In this document: one piece after another, positions 29,429-37,922 of the stretch | How the letters are laid out: every line of letters begins with the position of its first letter | Numbering within the stretch: position 1 is the first letter of the stretch | From: Nocardia sp. XZ_19_385 | GTDB lineage: Bacteria; Actinomycetota; Actinomycetes; Mycobacteriales; Mycobacteriaceae | DNA length: 64,000 nucleotides | Assembly: GCF_015355755.1 (NCBI RefSeq) | Contig: NZ_JACVEE010000001.1 | Coordinates: forward strand, 1,922,001-1,986,000 | Direction of reading: 5' to 3' | Notes under the pieces: generated by a model | The model's database searches: none | What the model saw: the letters and a program-made list of their open reading frames with translations, nothing else | Told to the model about the DNA's origin: nothing | Position numbers and translations under genes: made by a program

Positions 29429-29447
29429 ACTACAGACGATTGGGGAC

Positions 29448-30017
29448 TCAGGCCGACACAAGTTCACCTCGCGCCGCCGACACCAGCTCGTGCACGGTAG
29501 CGCCCAGCTCGGTCAGCGCCTCGGCGTCGTCGCGCGGATGCGCGGAGCCGAACCGCTCGCCGATGACACCGAAGTGCGCGTGGGCCGATTCGACGACCGT
29601 GCTGCCCGCCACGCCCAGCGCCTTGACCGCGTCGCCGTGCGACCAGCGGCCCGCGTTGGAGCTGATCGACGCGCTCACCACGGCCGACGGCTTGCCCTGC
29701 AGCGCGCCCACGCCGTACGGCCGGGACGCCCAGTCGATGGCGTTCTTCAGCACAGCGGGAATGGTGCCGTTGTACTCCGGGGTTACCAGCAGCACGCCAT
29801 CCGAAGCAGCGACGGCGTCGCGCAGCGCTTGCGCGGCGGCGGGTACCGCGCCTTCCACATCGATGTCCTCGTTGTAGAAGGGAATATCGCCGAGGCCCTC
29901 GTACAAGGTGATCTCGACGCCCTCCGGGGCGGTCTGTACCGCGGCCTCGGCGAGCTGGCGGTTGATCGAGGCGGCACGCAGGCTACCGACGAGAGCGAGG
30001 ATCCGGGTCTCCGACAT
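29448..30017 (-). CDS. NADPH-dependent FMN reductase family protein
   Basis: A 189-residue flavodoxin-fold protein with the FMN phosphate loop GSLRAASINRQLA and the TPEYNGTIPAVLKNAIDWASR signature, quoted in part, of the azoreductase/ArsH-like family. It corresponds to Rv3054c beside nrdH in M. tuberculosis and likely reduces quinones or azo compounds with NAD(P)H. It is divergent from a TetR gene across 99 bases holding a perfect palindrome, so the regulator probably represses it. Confidence 0.9.
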   Translation of the reverse strand: MSETRILALVGSLRAASINRQLAEAAVQTAPEGVEITLYEGLGDIPFYNEDIDVEGAVPAAAQALRDAVAASDGVLLVTPEYNGTIPAVLKNAIDWASRPYGVGALQGKPSAVVSASISSNAGRWSHGDAVKALGVAGSTVVESAHAHFGVIGERFGSAHPRDDAEALTELGATVHELVSAARGELVSA

Positions 30018-30068
30018 GATGACTCCTGATGTACTGAGCGTGTGTGTGGGATGCTTTCACCAGACACT

Positions 30069-30088
30069 AACCGGACTGCAGTCCGGTT
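30069..30088. promoter_or_regulatory. Perfect 20-base palindrome, likely TetR operator
   Basis: AACCGGACTG is followed directly by its reverse complement with no spacer. It lies midway between the divergent FMN reductase (start 30017) and TetR (start 30117) genes, the usual place of an operator serving both promoters. Confidence 0.8.
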
Positions 30089-30116
30089 CCATTCCTTCGA
30101 GAGTGTGAGAAGTACT

Positions 30117-30761
30117 GTGACCTACAGCACCTCGCTCCCCGGCGATGCGGCCGGCGTACGAAATCTGCTACCGCTGAGTGGCGGCCTGACCGCCGAGGCC
30201 CACGAACGTGCCGATGCCGCCCGCAACCGGCAACTGCTGCTCGACGCGGCCCAGCAGCTGGTGCGGGAACAGGGCGCCGACGGCCTGACCATGGACGCGC
30301 TCGCCAAACGCGCCGGCGTCGGGAAAGGGACCGTCTTCCGGCGTTTCGGCAACCGGTCCGGACTCATGCGGGCCCTGCTGGATCACTCCGAACAGAAATT
30401 CCAGGGCGCGTTCATGTTCGGGCCGCCGCCGCTCGGGCCGGGCGCGCCCGCGCTGGACCGGCTCATCGCGTTCGGCCGGGCCCGGCTGCTCGACATCGAA
30501 GTGGAGGGCGAACTGCATCGCGCGGCGGAGATCGGCGAGGGCGACGACCGCTACTCCGGCGCGCCCTACGGCCTGCTCAAGGCGCACGTGGCGATGTTGC
30601 TGCGGGCAGCGGATGCGCACGGGGAACTGCCGTTGCTCACCGACGGGCTCCTCGCCGTCCTCGGCGCCCCCTTGGTCATGCACCAGATGAACGTCCTCGG
30701 CTACACCCGCGAGCAAATCGGCGACAACTGGGAAGCCTTCGTGCGGCGCATCGTAGAGTGA
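30117..30761 (+). CDS. TetR-family transcriptional regulator
   Basis: A 214-residue repressor. The helix-turn-helix lies at about 40-85 (LLDAAQQLVREQGADGLTMD, then AKRAGVGKGTVFRRFGNRSGL, both in part), and the ligand domain is helical. It matches Rv3055 in position. GTG 30117 is preferred; an ATG at 30042 would place the operator palindrome inside the gene. It likely controls the divergent FMN reductase and itself through the palindrome at 30069. Confidence 0.85.
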   Translation: MTYSTSLPGDAAGVRNLLPLSGGLTAEAHERADAARNRQLLLDAAQQLVREQGADGLTMDALAKRAGVGKGTVFRRFGNRSGLMRALLDHSEQKFQGAFMFGPPPLGPGAPALDRLIAFGRARLLDIEVEGELHRAAEIGEGDDRYSGAPYGLLKAHVAMLLRAADAHGELPLLTDGLLAVLGAPLVMHQMNVLGYTREQIGDNWEAFVRRIVE

Positions 30762-30767
30762 TTTGCC

Positions 30768-31592
30768 ATGGGTAGTCTGCGCGAACAGATCGTCACGGAG
30801 CTGGGTGTCCAGCCGAGCATCGAACCGAAGCAAGAAGTACGGCGGCGCGTCGATTTCCTCAAGGACTATCTGCGCGCCACTCCCGCAAAGGGTTTCGTGC
30901 TCGGGATCAGCGGCGGGCAGGACAGCGCACTGGCCGGTCGACTATGTCAGCTGGCCGCCGAGGAGCTGCGCGCCGCCGGGTATGAAACGACCTTCGTCGC
31001 CGTGCGCTTGCCCTACGGCGTGCAGTCCGACGAGGCGGACGCGCGGACCGCGATGCGCTTCATCCAGCCCGACCGGTCGGTTGTGGTCAATATCCGGCCC
31101 AGCGCCAATGCCGTTGCCGCCGAGGTGGCCTCCGCGGTGAAGGTGGACAAGCTGCGCGACTTCGTGCGCGGCAATATCAAGGCGCGCGAGCGCATGGTGG
31201 TGCAGTACGCCATCGCCGGACAGGAGAACCTGCTGGTCGTGGGCACCGACCACGCGGCCGAGGCGGTAACCGGGTTCTTCACCAAATACGGTGACGGGGG
31301 CGTGGATCTGACGCCGCTGACGGGCCTGACCAAGCGGCAGGGCGCGGCGCTGTTGCAGGAGCTCGGCGCACCGTCGACCATCTGGTCCAAGGTGCCGACC
31401 GCCGATCTGGAAGACGACCGGCCCGCGCTGCCCGACGAGGAAGCCCTCGGACTCCGCTACAGCGAGATCGACGACTACCTCGAAGGCAAGGACGTCACCG
31501 ACGAGGTGGCGAAGAAGGTGGAATCCGTCTTCCTGAACACCCGGCACAAGCGCACCGTTCCGGTGACACCCCTCGACAACTGGTGGCGCTGA
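30768..31592 (+). CDS. nadE: NH3-dependent NAD+ synthetase
   Basis: Converts deamido-NAD to NAD+ with ammonia and ATP. The 274-residue protein has the N-type ATP pyrophosphatase loop [10 protein letters not shown] near 46-55, [20 protein letters not shown] and the closing LDNWWR, all typical of the E. coli-size enzyme without a glutaminase domain. M. tuberculosis uses a larger glutamine-dependent form. TAGAGT at 30754-30759 lies eight bases before ATG 30768 inside the end of the TetR gene, which allows a leaderless transcript of its own. Confidence 0.95.
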   Translation: MGSLREQIVTELGVQPSIEPKQEVRRRVDFLKDYLRATPAKGFVLGISGGQDSALAGRLCQLAAEELRAAGYETTFVAVRLPYGVQSDEADARTAMRFIQPDRSVVVNIRPSANAVAAEVASAVKVDKLRDFVRGNIKARERMVVQYAIAGQENLLVVGTDHAAEAVTGFFTKYGDGGVDLTPLTGLTKRQGAALLQELGAPSTIWSKVPTADLEDDRPALPDEEALGLRYSEIDDYLEGKDVTDEVAKKVESVFLNTRHKRTVPVTPLDNWWR

Positions 31593-31608
31593 GCACCTTT
31601 CGCACCCG

Positions 31609-32853
31609 TCAGTCTTCTACCTCGGCCAATCGTCTGGTGAGGAACTGCCGCACCTGCGCGTTGGTCGCGTTCGCGACGGCCTCGCGATAGTTCACGGCGG
31701 CCTCAGCGTCGCGGCCCGCGCGGCGCAGCAGGTCGGCGCGGGTGGCCGCGACCACGTGGGAGCCGGCCAGCCGCGGATGGTCGGCGACGGCGTCGAGCGC
31801 GGCCAAGCCTGCGTCGAAGTCGTCCCGGAAGGCGAGGGCAATGGCGCGGTTGACCTGCACCACCGGTGAGCGGGAGTACTGCGCTAGTTCGTCGTATGCG
31901 GAAACGATTGCGGCCCAATCGGTTTCCTCCCAGCGCGGAGCGGCGGCGTGGGCGGCGGCGATCCGGGCCTGGGCGAGGTAGGGGCCGCTGTGGCCGTGCG
32001 CGGCGGCCGAGATCAGGCAGCGCAGGCCCGACTCGATGGCCGCGCGGTTCCAGCCGGAGCGGTCCTGCTCTTCCAGCGGAACCAACTCGCCCGCGGGGGA
32101 ACGGCGTTGGTCGCGACGGCTGTCGTTGAGCAGCATGAGGGCGAGCAGCGCCCGGACTTCGGGATCGTCCGGGAGCAGCCCGCAGAGCAGGCGACCGAGG
32201 CGAATTGCCTCGTCGCACAGTTCATCTCGCATGGCGGAGGAACCCGACGTGGCGAAGTAGCCTTCGGTGAAGACCAGGTAGACGCAGGACAGTACGGCGG
32301 GGGTGCGCTCGGGCAGCAAGTGCGCGGGCGGCACCCGCAGCGGTATGCCCGCCTGCCGGATCTTCGCCTTGGCCCGGGTGAGCCGTTGCGCCACAGTGTG
32401 TTCCGGTTGCAGGAAGGCCCGGGCGATCTCCGCCGTGCGCAACCCGCACACCAGCCGCAAGGTCAGGGCGACCTGCGATTCCGCCGACAGCGCGGGATGG
32501 CAGCAGGTGAAGATCATCCGCAGCTGGTCGTCGGCGACCGCGGCCATGTCGAGCTCCTCGTCCGGCGCGGGAAACCCATTCCGGTCGAGTCGTACCGCGT
32601 CCTGTTCTTTTGCCGCCCTGGCGGATTCGCGCCGCAGCCGGTCCAGTGCGCGGTTGCGGGCGGCGGTGGTGATCCACGCGCCCGGATTCGACGGGAGACC
32701 GCGCTCGGGCCAGGTGCGCAGTGCGTCGGCGAAGGCCTCCTGCACCGCGTCCTCCGCCAGCCCGATATCACCGGTCAGGCGGGCCACCGTGGCCAGTGCC
32801 CGGCCGAATTCGGCGCGGTAGACAGCGTCGATTCCGGCCGGGTCGATGGTCAC
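31609..32853 (-). CDS. ECF42-type RNA polymerase sigma factor
   Basis: A 414-residue ECF sigma factor. Region 2 comes first (RLTGDIGLAEDAVQEAFADALRTWP, seen in part), then region 4 (LRLVCGLRTAEIARAFLQPEHTVAQRLTRAK, seen in part), then a helical TPR-like extension of about 200 residues to the end. The extended C-terminus and the adjacent DGPF-domain gene define group ECF42, described in Streptomyces and many other bacteria; no anti-sigma factor is known for the group. It overlaps the DGPF gene by four bases, so the two are expressed together. Confidence 0.9.
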   Translation of the reverse strand: MTIDPAGIDAVYRAEFGRALATVARLTGDIGLAEDAVQEAFADALRTWPERGLPSNPGAWITTAARNRALDRLRRESARAAKEQDAVRLDRNGFPAPDEELDMAAVADDQLRMIFTCCHPALSAESQVALTLRLVCGLRTAEIARAFLQPEHTVAQRLTRAKAKIRQAGIPLRVPPAHLLPERTPAVLSCVYLVFTEGYFATSGSSAMRDELCDEAIRLGRLLCGLLPDDPEVRALLALMLLNDSRRDQRRSPAGELVPLEEQDRSGWNRAAIESGLRCLISAAAHGHSGPYLAQARIAAAHAAAPRWEETDWAAIVSAYDELAQYSRSPVVQVNRAIALAFRDDFDAGLAALDAVADHPRLAGSHVVAATRADLLRRAGRDAEAAVNYREAVANATNAQVRQFLTRRLAEVED

Positions 32854-33566
32854 TGCCAGGCGCTCAGATCCACGACCTGACGCACCTCCACGAACCCCTT
32901 TTCACCGCAGGGGATCTGCGACGCGATCTCGGTCGCCGCCGCCCGGTCGGGAGCGGCGAACAGATAGAACCCGTCGACCACCTCGGCGTACTCGGGGAAA
33001 GGCCCGTCGGTGAGCAGCAATTCACCGTCGCGCACCCGCAGCGTGGTGGCGGTGGACGGTGGACGCACCGCCCCGCCGCCGCGAATCGCGGCACCGTACT
33101 TGTCGCCGAATGCCTTGTGCTCGGCCACCGCCGCGTCCCATTCCGGGGTGTCGGGGGCGATCACCGCATCGGGCTGCTCCCACAGCAGCGCCATCCACCA
33201 ATCCGCCCCCGGGACCTCGTGCGGGGAGTACATGACGGCCGGGCGCAACTCGATCGTTCCGGACTCGGCGGCCGGGCTCTTGCGCGCCACCTGGATGGCT
33301 TCGTCGAGATCCTTGCAGTCCAGCATCAGGAACCCGCCGACAACCTCGGCCTGCTCGGTGAAGGGCCCATCGGTGACCAGCGCCTGACCGGCTTGGCGCC
33401 GGATGATCAGCGCCGTCTCCGCCGGGTACAGCGCCGCACCACCGGCGATCGCGGCACCCGCCGCCGCTTCGAAATCCGCGTACCGCTGGACTTCGGCCTC
33501 GAACTCGGGGCTGCCCGGCTCCGCGCTGTCGTCTTCGCGTCCTGCCAACGTCGCCAGATAGTGCAT
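32850..33566 (-). CDS. Tandem DGPF/YCII-domain protein, partner of ECF42
   Basis: A 238-residue protein with two YCII-related domains. The first carries VTDGPFTEQAEVVGGF near residue 66 and the second LLTDGPFPEYAEVVDGFY near residue 190. The DGPF motif names the family. Most ECF42 loci carry single-domain DGPF proteins; here two copies are fused in one frame. It precedes the sigma gene with GGGAGAAGG before ATG 33566. Family function is unresolved, possibly a small-molecule-binding or enzymatic alpha-beta barrel. Confidence 0.85.
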   Translation of the reverse strand: MHYLATLAGREDDSAEPGSPEFEAEVQRYADFEAAAGAAIAGGAALYPAETALIIRRQAGQALVTDGPFTEQAEVVGGFLMLDCKDLDEAIQVARKSPAAESGTIELRPAVMYSPHEVPGADWWMALLWEQPDAVIAPDTPEWDAAVAEHKAFGDKYGAAIRGGGAVRPPSTATTLRVRDGELLLTDGPFPEYAEVVDGFYLFAAPDRAAATEIASQIPCGEKGFVEVRQVVDLSAWQ

Positions 33567-33659
33567 GTCGCCTTCTCCCTCGAATGGCGGGGTCCGTTAC
33601 CCCACGCTATCTAGACGACGAACACTGCGCGGTCTTCTCTACATCGACGCGCTGCGCGC

Positions 33660-33902
33660 TCAGCCCCCGGCGAACGGCGGCAAGACATCGACGCGGGGCG
33701 TCAGCACTGTCGAGGGGTCACGGGTGAGTTCGTCACCGACCAGGTAGGCGCAGACACCGAGCATCTTGTCCAGGTCGGGCCCGTAGGTGTCGGCGAGAAC
33801 GGTGCGCAGATCCGCGACGGTAGCCTCGGCCGGGAGGTCGAGGGTTTCGTTCGCCTTACCGACCGCGTCGGCGATGGCGGCGAAATAGCGGATCTCAACC
33901 AC
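33660..33902 (-). CDS. moaD: Molybdopterin synthase sulfur-carrier subunit MoaD
   Basis: An 80-residue ubiquitin-fold carrier ending in PPFAGG. The terminal Gly-Gly is thiocarboxylated and donates sulfur to precursor Z in complex with MoaE. GTG 33902 overlaps the end of moaA by eight bases, so the genes are coupled. It resembles M. tuberculosis moaD2, which also sits beside moaA2. Confidence 0.92.
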   Translation of the reverse strand: MVEIRYFAAIADAVGKANETLDLPAEATVADLRTVLADTYGPDLDKMLGVCAYLVGDELTRDPSTVLTPRVDVLPPFAGG

Positions 33903-34953
33903 CAATGGCTCCCATTGTCCGTTCCGGGGGCACGAAGTCCGCAGCATCGATGCCGTGGCCGGCCCATTTGTTCCACATCGCGCCGCGCCAGAGCGTGGCG
34001 ATCTCGTCGTCGCTCGCGCCGGAGCGCAAGGTCGCGCGCAGATCGTATTCCTGGTCGCTGAACAGGCAGGAGCGCAGCATGCCGTCGGCGGTGAGGCGGG
34101 TGCGGTCGCAGGTGTCGCAGAACTTGCGGGTCACCGTGGCGATGATGCCGACGGTGGCGGGGCCGCCGTCGACGAGCCATTTCTCGGCCGGGGCGGACGG
34201 GTCGGCGCGACCGGCCTCGATCAGGTCGAAACGGGTGCCCAGGACGTCGAGGAGTTCGGCGGCGGTGACCATATTGGACCGCGCCCATTCCTGATCCGCG
34301 TCCAGCGGCATTTCCTCGATGAAGCGCAGTTCGCACTGCTCGTCGAGGCACCATTGCAGCAGGTCCGCCGCTCCGGCCAGGGTCTCGCGCATCAGGACCG
34401 CGTTCACCTTGATCGGCGCCAGCCCCGCGTCGCGGGCAGCACGAATACCGGCGAAGACCGATTCCAGGCGATCGCGGCGGGTGAGGCGAGCGAACCCGAG
34501 CCGGTCGACGGTGTCGAGGGAGACGTTGACCCGGTTCAGTCCGGCTTCGGCCAAGGCGCGGGCACGATGCTTCAGGCCGACGCCGTTGGTGGTGATCGCC
34601 AACGGCACCTCGGGCACCTGTGCGTGGCAGCCCGCGATGATCTGCTCCAGATCGCGCCGCAGCAGGGGTTCGCCGCCGGTGAAGCGCACCTCTTGGATGC
34701 CCAGTTCGCGTACCGAGAGCACGACCAGCCGGACGATCTCCTCGACGGTCAGCAGTTCATCTTTCGGAATGGGCGGCAGGCCCTCTTCCGGCATGCAATA
34801 GGTGCAGCGCAGCGAGCACTTCTCGGTGATGGAGACCCGCAGGTCGCGCGCGGTGCGGCCGAATCTGTCCACCAGGAACGGCGTTTCCGGACGCCCGTCG
34901 AGCGAGGGGCGCCCTGATCGCACGGCGGGGATGCCCATTTCGACCAACGTCAC
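33895..34953 (-). CDS. moaA: GTP 3',8-cyclase MoaA
   Basis: Radical SAM enzyme of the first Moco step. The 352-residue protein has the N-terminal cluster motif CSLRCTYC near residue 48, [16 protein letters not shown], the C-terminal cluster block [21 protein letters not shown], noted in part, and the functionally needed terminal Gly-Gly (AIGG). GTG 34953 is the start chosen. CATAAT at 34960-34965 lies six bases upstream and no Shine-Dalgarno is seen, which suggests a leaderless transcript. ATG 34938 is an alternative start. Confidence 0.93.
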   Translation of the reverse strand: MTLVEMGIPAVRSGRPSLDGRPETPFLVDRFGRTARDLRVSITEKCSLRCTYCMPEEGLPPIPKDELLTVEEIVRLVVLSVRELGIQEVRFTGGEPLLRRDLEQIIAGCHAQVPEVPLAITTNGVGLKHRARALAEAGLNRVNVSLDTVDRLGFARLTRRDRLESVFAGIRAARDAGLAPIKVNAVLMRETLAGAADLLQWCLDEQCELRFIEEMPLDADQEWARSNMVTAAELLDVLGTRFDLIEAGRADPSAPAEKWLVDGGPATVGIIATVTRKFCDTCDRTRLTADGMLRSCLFSDQEYDLRATLRSGASDDEIATLWRGAMWNKWAGHGIDAADFVPPERTMGAIGG

Positions 34954-35134
34954 GCCTTCATTATGTACGGCATACCCTCTGCTGGGCAGAGGCGCGTGGG
35001 ATCCAGCACAGGTTCGGACGATCTCACGATCCGGGCCGTCGAACGGTGAGCTCACTTCGGCCGAACCACCGAAAGCGCGCGGCGACGCGGACCGATGTTC
35101 TCGGGCACGGACCTGCTGGCCCTAGGCTTTGCTC

Positions 35135-36328
35135 ATGAGTTCCCGACCAGCCAGGTCCGTCGACGAGTACCGCGAGACCATCGAGCAGCTGCTGCGCCCC
35201 TTGGCGGCGCGTGCGGTCGAGTCCGTCCCGGTTCCCGAGGCACTGGGCCGGCAGCTGGCCGAGGAGGTTCGCTCCCCCGTCGACCTGCCCGTCTTCCGGA
35301 ATTCCGCCATGGACGGGTACGCGGTGCGCGCCGAATCCGTGGCGTCCGCTCCGGTGACGCTGCCGCTGGCGGGTGTGGTCGCCGCGGGCAATCCCGGCGA
35401 GACGCCCTTGCCGCCGGGCGGCGCGCTGAAGGTGATGACGGGCGCGCCGATCCCGCCGGGCGCCGACTGCGTGGTGCCGGTGGAGGACACGCACTCCGAC
35501 GGTGCCACCGTCACCATCGAACGTGGCCGCGCCGCAGGCGAATTCGTCCGCGAGGCGGGCACCGATGTGCGCACCGGGGATCTGCTGGTGCCCGCCGGTG
35601 TCGCGCTGAACCCGCGTCATATCGCGGCGCTCGCGGCGGTCGGGCTGGCCGAGGTGCCGGTGTTCGAGCAGATCCGCGCCGCGGTCATCACCACCGGTGA
35701 CGAACTCGTCCCGGCCGGGTCCACCTTGCGTCCCGGGCAGATCTACAACTCCAACGGCACTGCCCTGGCGGCCGCGCTCACCGCGAACGGTGTCGCGGTG
35801 GTGTCGGTCGAGCACAGCACCGACGACCCCACCGAGTTCCACGAATTGCTGGACGAGGCAACCGATTCCGCCGATCTGGTATTCACCTCCGGCGGCGTCT
35901 CCCAGGGCGACTTCGAAGTCGTCAAGGATGTGCTGGCACCGCTCGGCGGGACGTTCGGTCCGGTCGCGGTGCAACCGGGCGGCCCGCAGGGCCTGACCGT
36001 CTCCGACGGTGTCCCGGTGCTGAGTTTTCCGGGCAACCCGGTCAGCACGATGGTGTCGTTCGAGGTGTTCGCCCGCCCGATTCTGCGCAAGCTCGGCGGC
36101 CTGCCCGAGATCGAGATCCGGGAGCTGCCGCTGCTGGAAGCGGTGCGCTCCCCGGCGGGTCGGCGGCAGTTCCTGCGCGGCCGGGTCACCGCCGAGGGGG
36201 TGGAGCCGGTGTCCGGCCCCGGATCGCATCTGGTGGCGGGGATGGCGTGGGCGGATGTGCTGATCGATGTCCCGGCCGAGGCCACCGAGGTGCCCGCCGG
36301 GACAGCGGTGAGCGTGCGTGCGCTATGA
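35135..36328 (+). CDS. moeA: Molybdopterin molybdotransferase MoeA
   Basis: Inserts molybdate into adenylylated molybdopterin. The 397-residue protein has FRNSAMDGYAVRA near residue 50, GAPIPPGADCVVPVED, TTGDELVPAG, FTSGGVSQGDF and the late FPGNPVS, all MoeA signatures. ATG 35135 has TAGGCT (35123-35128) six bases upstream and no ribosome site, fitting a leaderless start. It is divergent from moaA across 181 bases and leads the moeA-moaC/mog-moaE operon. Confidence 0.93.
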   Translation: MSSRPARSVDEYRETIEQLLRPLAARAVESVPVPEALGRQLAEEVRSPVDLPVFRNSAMDGYAVRAESVASAPVTLPLAGVVAAGNPGETPLPPGGALKVMTGAPIPPGADCVVPVEDTHSDGATVTIERGRAAGEFVREAGTDVRTGDLLVPAGVALNPRHIAALAAVGLAEVPVFEQIRAAVITTGDELVPAGSTLRPGQIYNSNGTALAAALTANGVAVVSVEHSTDDPTEFHELLDEATDSADLVFTSGGVSQGDFEVVKDVLAPLGGTFGPVAVQPGGPQGLTVSDGVPVLSFPGNPVSTMVSFEVFARPILRKLGGLPEIEIRELPLLEAVRSPAGRRQFLRGRVTAEGVEPVSGPGSHLVAGMAWADVLIDVPAEATEVPAGTAVSVRAL

Positions 36329-36355
36329 CAACGGGACTATGCGAGGCTGGAAGTT

Positions 36356-37420
36356 ATGAGTGAGTTGTCGCATGTCGATCGTGAGGGCCGGGCCCGCATG
36401 GTCGATGTGAGTGCGAAGACCGAGACCACCCGGATCGCGGTCGCGGCGGGCGAGCTGCAGACCACCGCCGAGGTGGTGGCGCTGGTGCGGGCCGACGACA
36501 TGCCCAAGGCCGACGTGCTGTCCACCGCGCGCATCGCCGGGATCATGGGCGCGAAGAAGACCTCCGAGCTCATCCCGCTGTGCCATCAGTTGGCGCTGTC
36601 ATCGGTGAAGGTGGAGTTCGGGTTCACCGACACCAGCATCACCATCGAGGCCGCGGCCAAGACCAGGGGCCAGACCGGCGTCGAGATGGAGGCGCTGACC
36701 GCCGTCGCGGTGGCCGGGCTGACCCTGCACGACATGGTCAAGGCCGTGGATCCGGCGGCGACACTGAACGGCGTCCGCCTGCTCGCCAAAGAGGGCGGCA
36801 AGCACGGACATTGGGAACGCCCGGACGAAAACGGAAGCGGCACAGTCCAACCCGAGGCCGTCGAATCCGAGGACAGCGCAAGCGAATCCGGTGACCCGCT
36901 GGAGCAGCTGCACGAGGCGCACCGCCGCGATCCGGAGACCCCGGAGGCCGGATCCGCGGTGGTCCTCGTCGCCTCGACCGGCGCGGCCGCCGGCACCCGG
37001 GACGACACCACCGGCCCGGTGCTGGTGGATTGGCTTGCCGGACTGGGCTTCTCGGTGCGTGGACCGCTCGTCTACGCCGACGCCGACATCTCCTTCGGCC
37101 TGGCCGACGCCCTGCGCTTCGAACCGGACCTGGTGATTTCCACCGGCGGCACCGGCGCCTCCCCCACCGATGCCACCCCCGAGGCCACCCTGGCCCTGCT
37201 CGACCGGGAACTGCCCGGCGTCGCCGAGGCGATCCGGCAGCGCGGCACCGCGAAGTTCCCGCTGGCCGCGCTCAGCCGCGGCGTCGCCGGACTGGCCGGG
37301 CGCTCGGTGGTGGTGAACCTGCCGGGTTCCCCAGGCGGGGTGAAGGACGGCATCGCGGTCCTCGAACCGCTCCTCGATCATCTGCTCGCGCAAGTAGCCG
37401 GAGGCGGCAACCATGAGTGA
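36356..37420 (+). CDS. Fused cyclic pyranopterin monophosphate synthase MoaC and MogA/MoaB-type adenylyltransferase
   Basis: One 354-residue frame joins two Moco enzymes. Residues 1-155 are MoaC (KADVLSTARIAGIMGAKKT, IPLCHQL, HDMVKAVDP). An acidic, serine-rich linker of about 40 residues follows. Residues about 200-350 are a MogA/MoaB domain (STGGTGASPTDATPEATLALLDREL noted in part, NLPGSPGG). MoaC converts the MoaA product to precursor Z and the Mog domain adenylylates molybdopterin before MoeA. M. tuberculosis has separate moaC2 and mog genes at this place. GGAAG lies two bases before the ATG. The frame was checked through the junction. Confidence 0.93.
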   Translation: MSELSHVDREGRARMVDVSAKTETTRIAVAAGELQTTAEVVALVRADDMPKADVLSTARIAGIMGAKKTSELIPLCHQLALSSVKVEFGFTDTSITIEAAAKTRGQTGVEMEALTAVAVAGLTLHDMVKAVDPAATLNGVRLLAKEGGKHGHWERPDENGSGTVQPEAVESEDSASESGDPLEQLHEAHRRDPETPEAGSAVVLVASTGAAAGTRDDTTGPVLVDWLAGLGFSVRGPLVYADADISFGLADALRFEPDLVISTGGTGASPTDATPEATLALLDRELPGVAEAIRQRGTAKFPLAALSRGVAGLAGRSVVVNLPGSPGGVKDGIAVLEPLLDHLLAQVAGGGNHE

Positions 37421-37841
37421 AACAGCCGTAAGAGTCGCCCGGATCAGCGATCAGCTGCTCGATCCCGCCGAGGTGGAGCAGGCGGTGACCGGGCCGGCGC
37501 ACGGCGCGGTCGTCGTGTTCACCGGCAAGGTCCGCGATCATGATGGCGGACAGACGGTTTCGGCGCTGGAGTACTCCGCGCACCCGGATGCCGAACGCTT
37601 CCTGCACAAGTGCTGCGCCGAGGTGGCGGCCGCATCCGGGCTGCCGGTCGCGGCCGTGCACCGGGTCGGCCCGCTGGGCATCGGCGATCTCGCGATCGTC
37701 GTCGCGGTCGCCGCCCCGCACCGCGCCGAGGCTTTCAGCGTCTGTGCGGAGCTGGTGGACCGGATCAAGCACGAGGTGCCGATCTGGAAGCGCCAGCTGT
37801 TCGCCGACGGCCTCTCCGAATGGGTCAACGCCTGCGGTTGA
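37413..37841 (+). CDS. moaE: Molybdopterin synthase catalytic subunit MoaE
   Basis: A 142-residue subunit that transfers sulfur from MoaD to precursor Z. Conserved segments are VVFTGKVRDHDGG, LEYSAHPDAE, HRVGPLGIGDLAI, and the catalytic lysines in IKHEVPIWKRQ. It overlaps the moaC-mog end by eight bases and closes the operon; moaD lies in the divergent unit. Confidence 0.94.
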   Translation: MSETAVRVARISDQLLDPAEVEQAVTGPAHGAVVVFTGKVRDHDGGQTVSALEYSAHPDAERFLHKCCAEVAAASGLPVAAVHRVGPLGIGDLAIVVAVAAPHRAEAFSVCAELVDRIKHEVPIWKRQLFADGLSEWVNACG

Positions 37842-37922
37842 CCCCCCTTGATCCGGTGGCCGGATTCCGGTCGCCGGGTTAACGTCGTCCCAGGGTGTCC
37901 ACCGGTGGTGGCAGGAGGGCGT

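Larger units (their letters stand above)
28998..29447. other. nrdH upstream region without a gene
   Basis: A 450-base space between nrdH and the convergently placed end of the FMN reductase gene transcribed toward it. It holds the NrdR boxes and a hairpin, both listed separately. Several short frames exist but none looks coding. Confidence 0.6.

Noticed and set aside
34954..35134. Moco riboswitch before moaA or moeA
   Set aside because: No matching conserved structure was seen, and both genes look leaderless.
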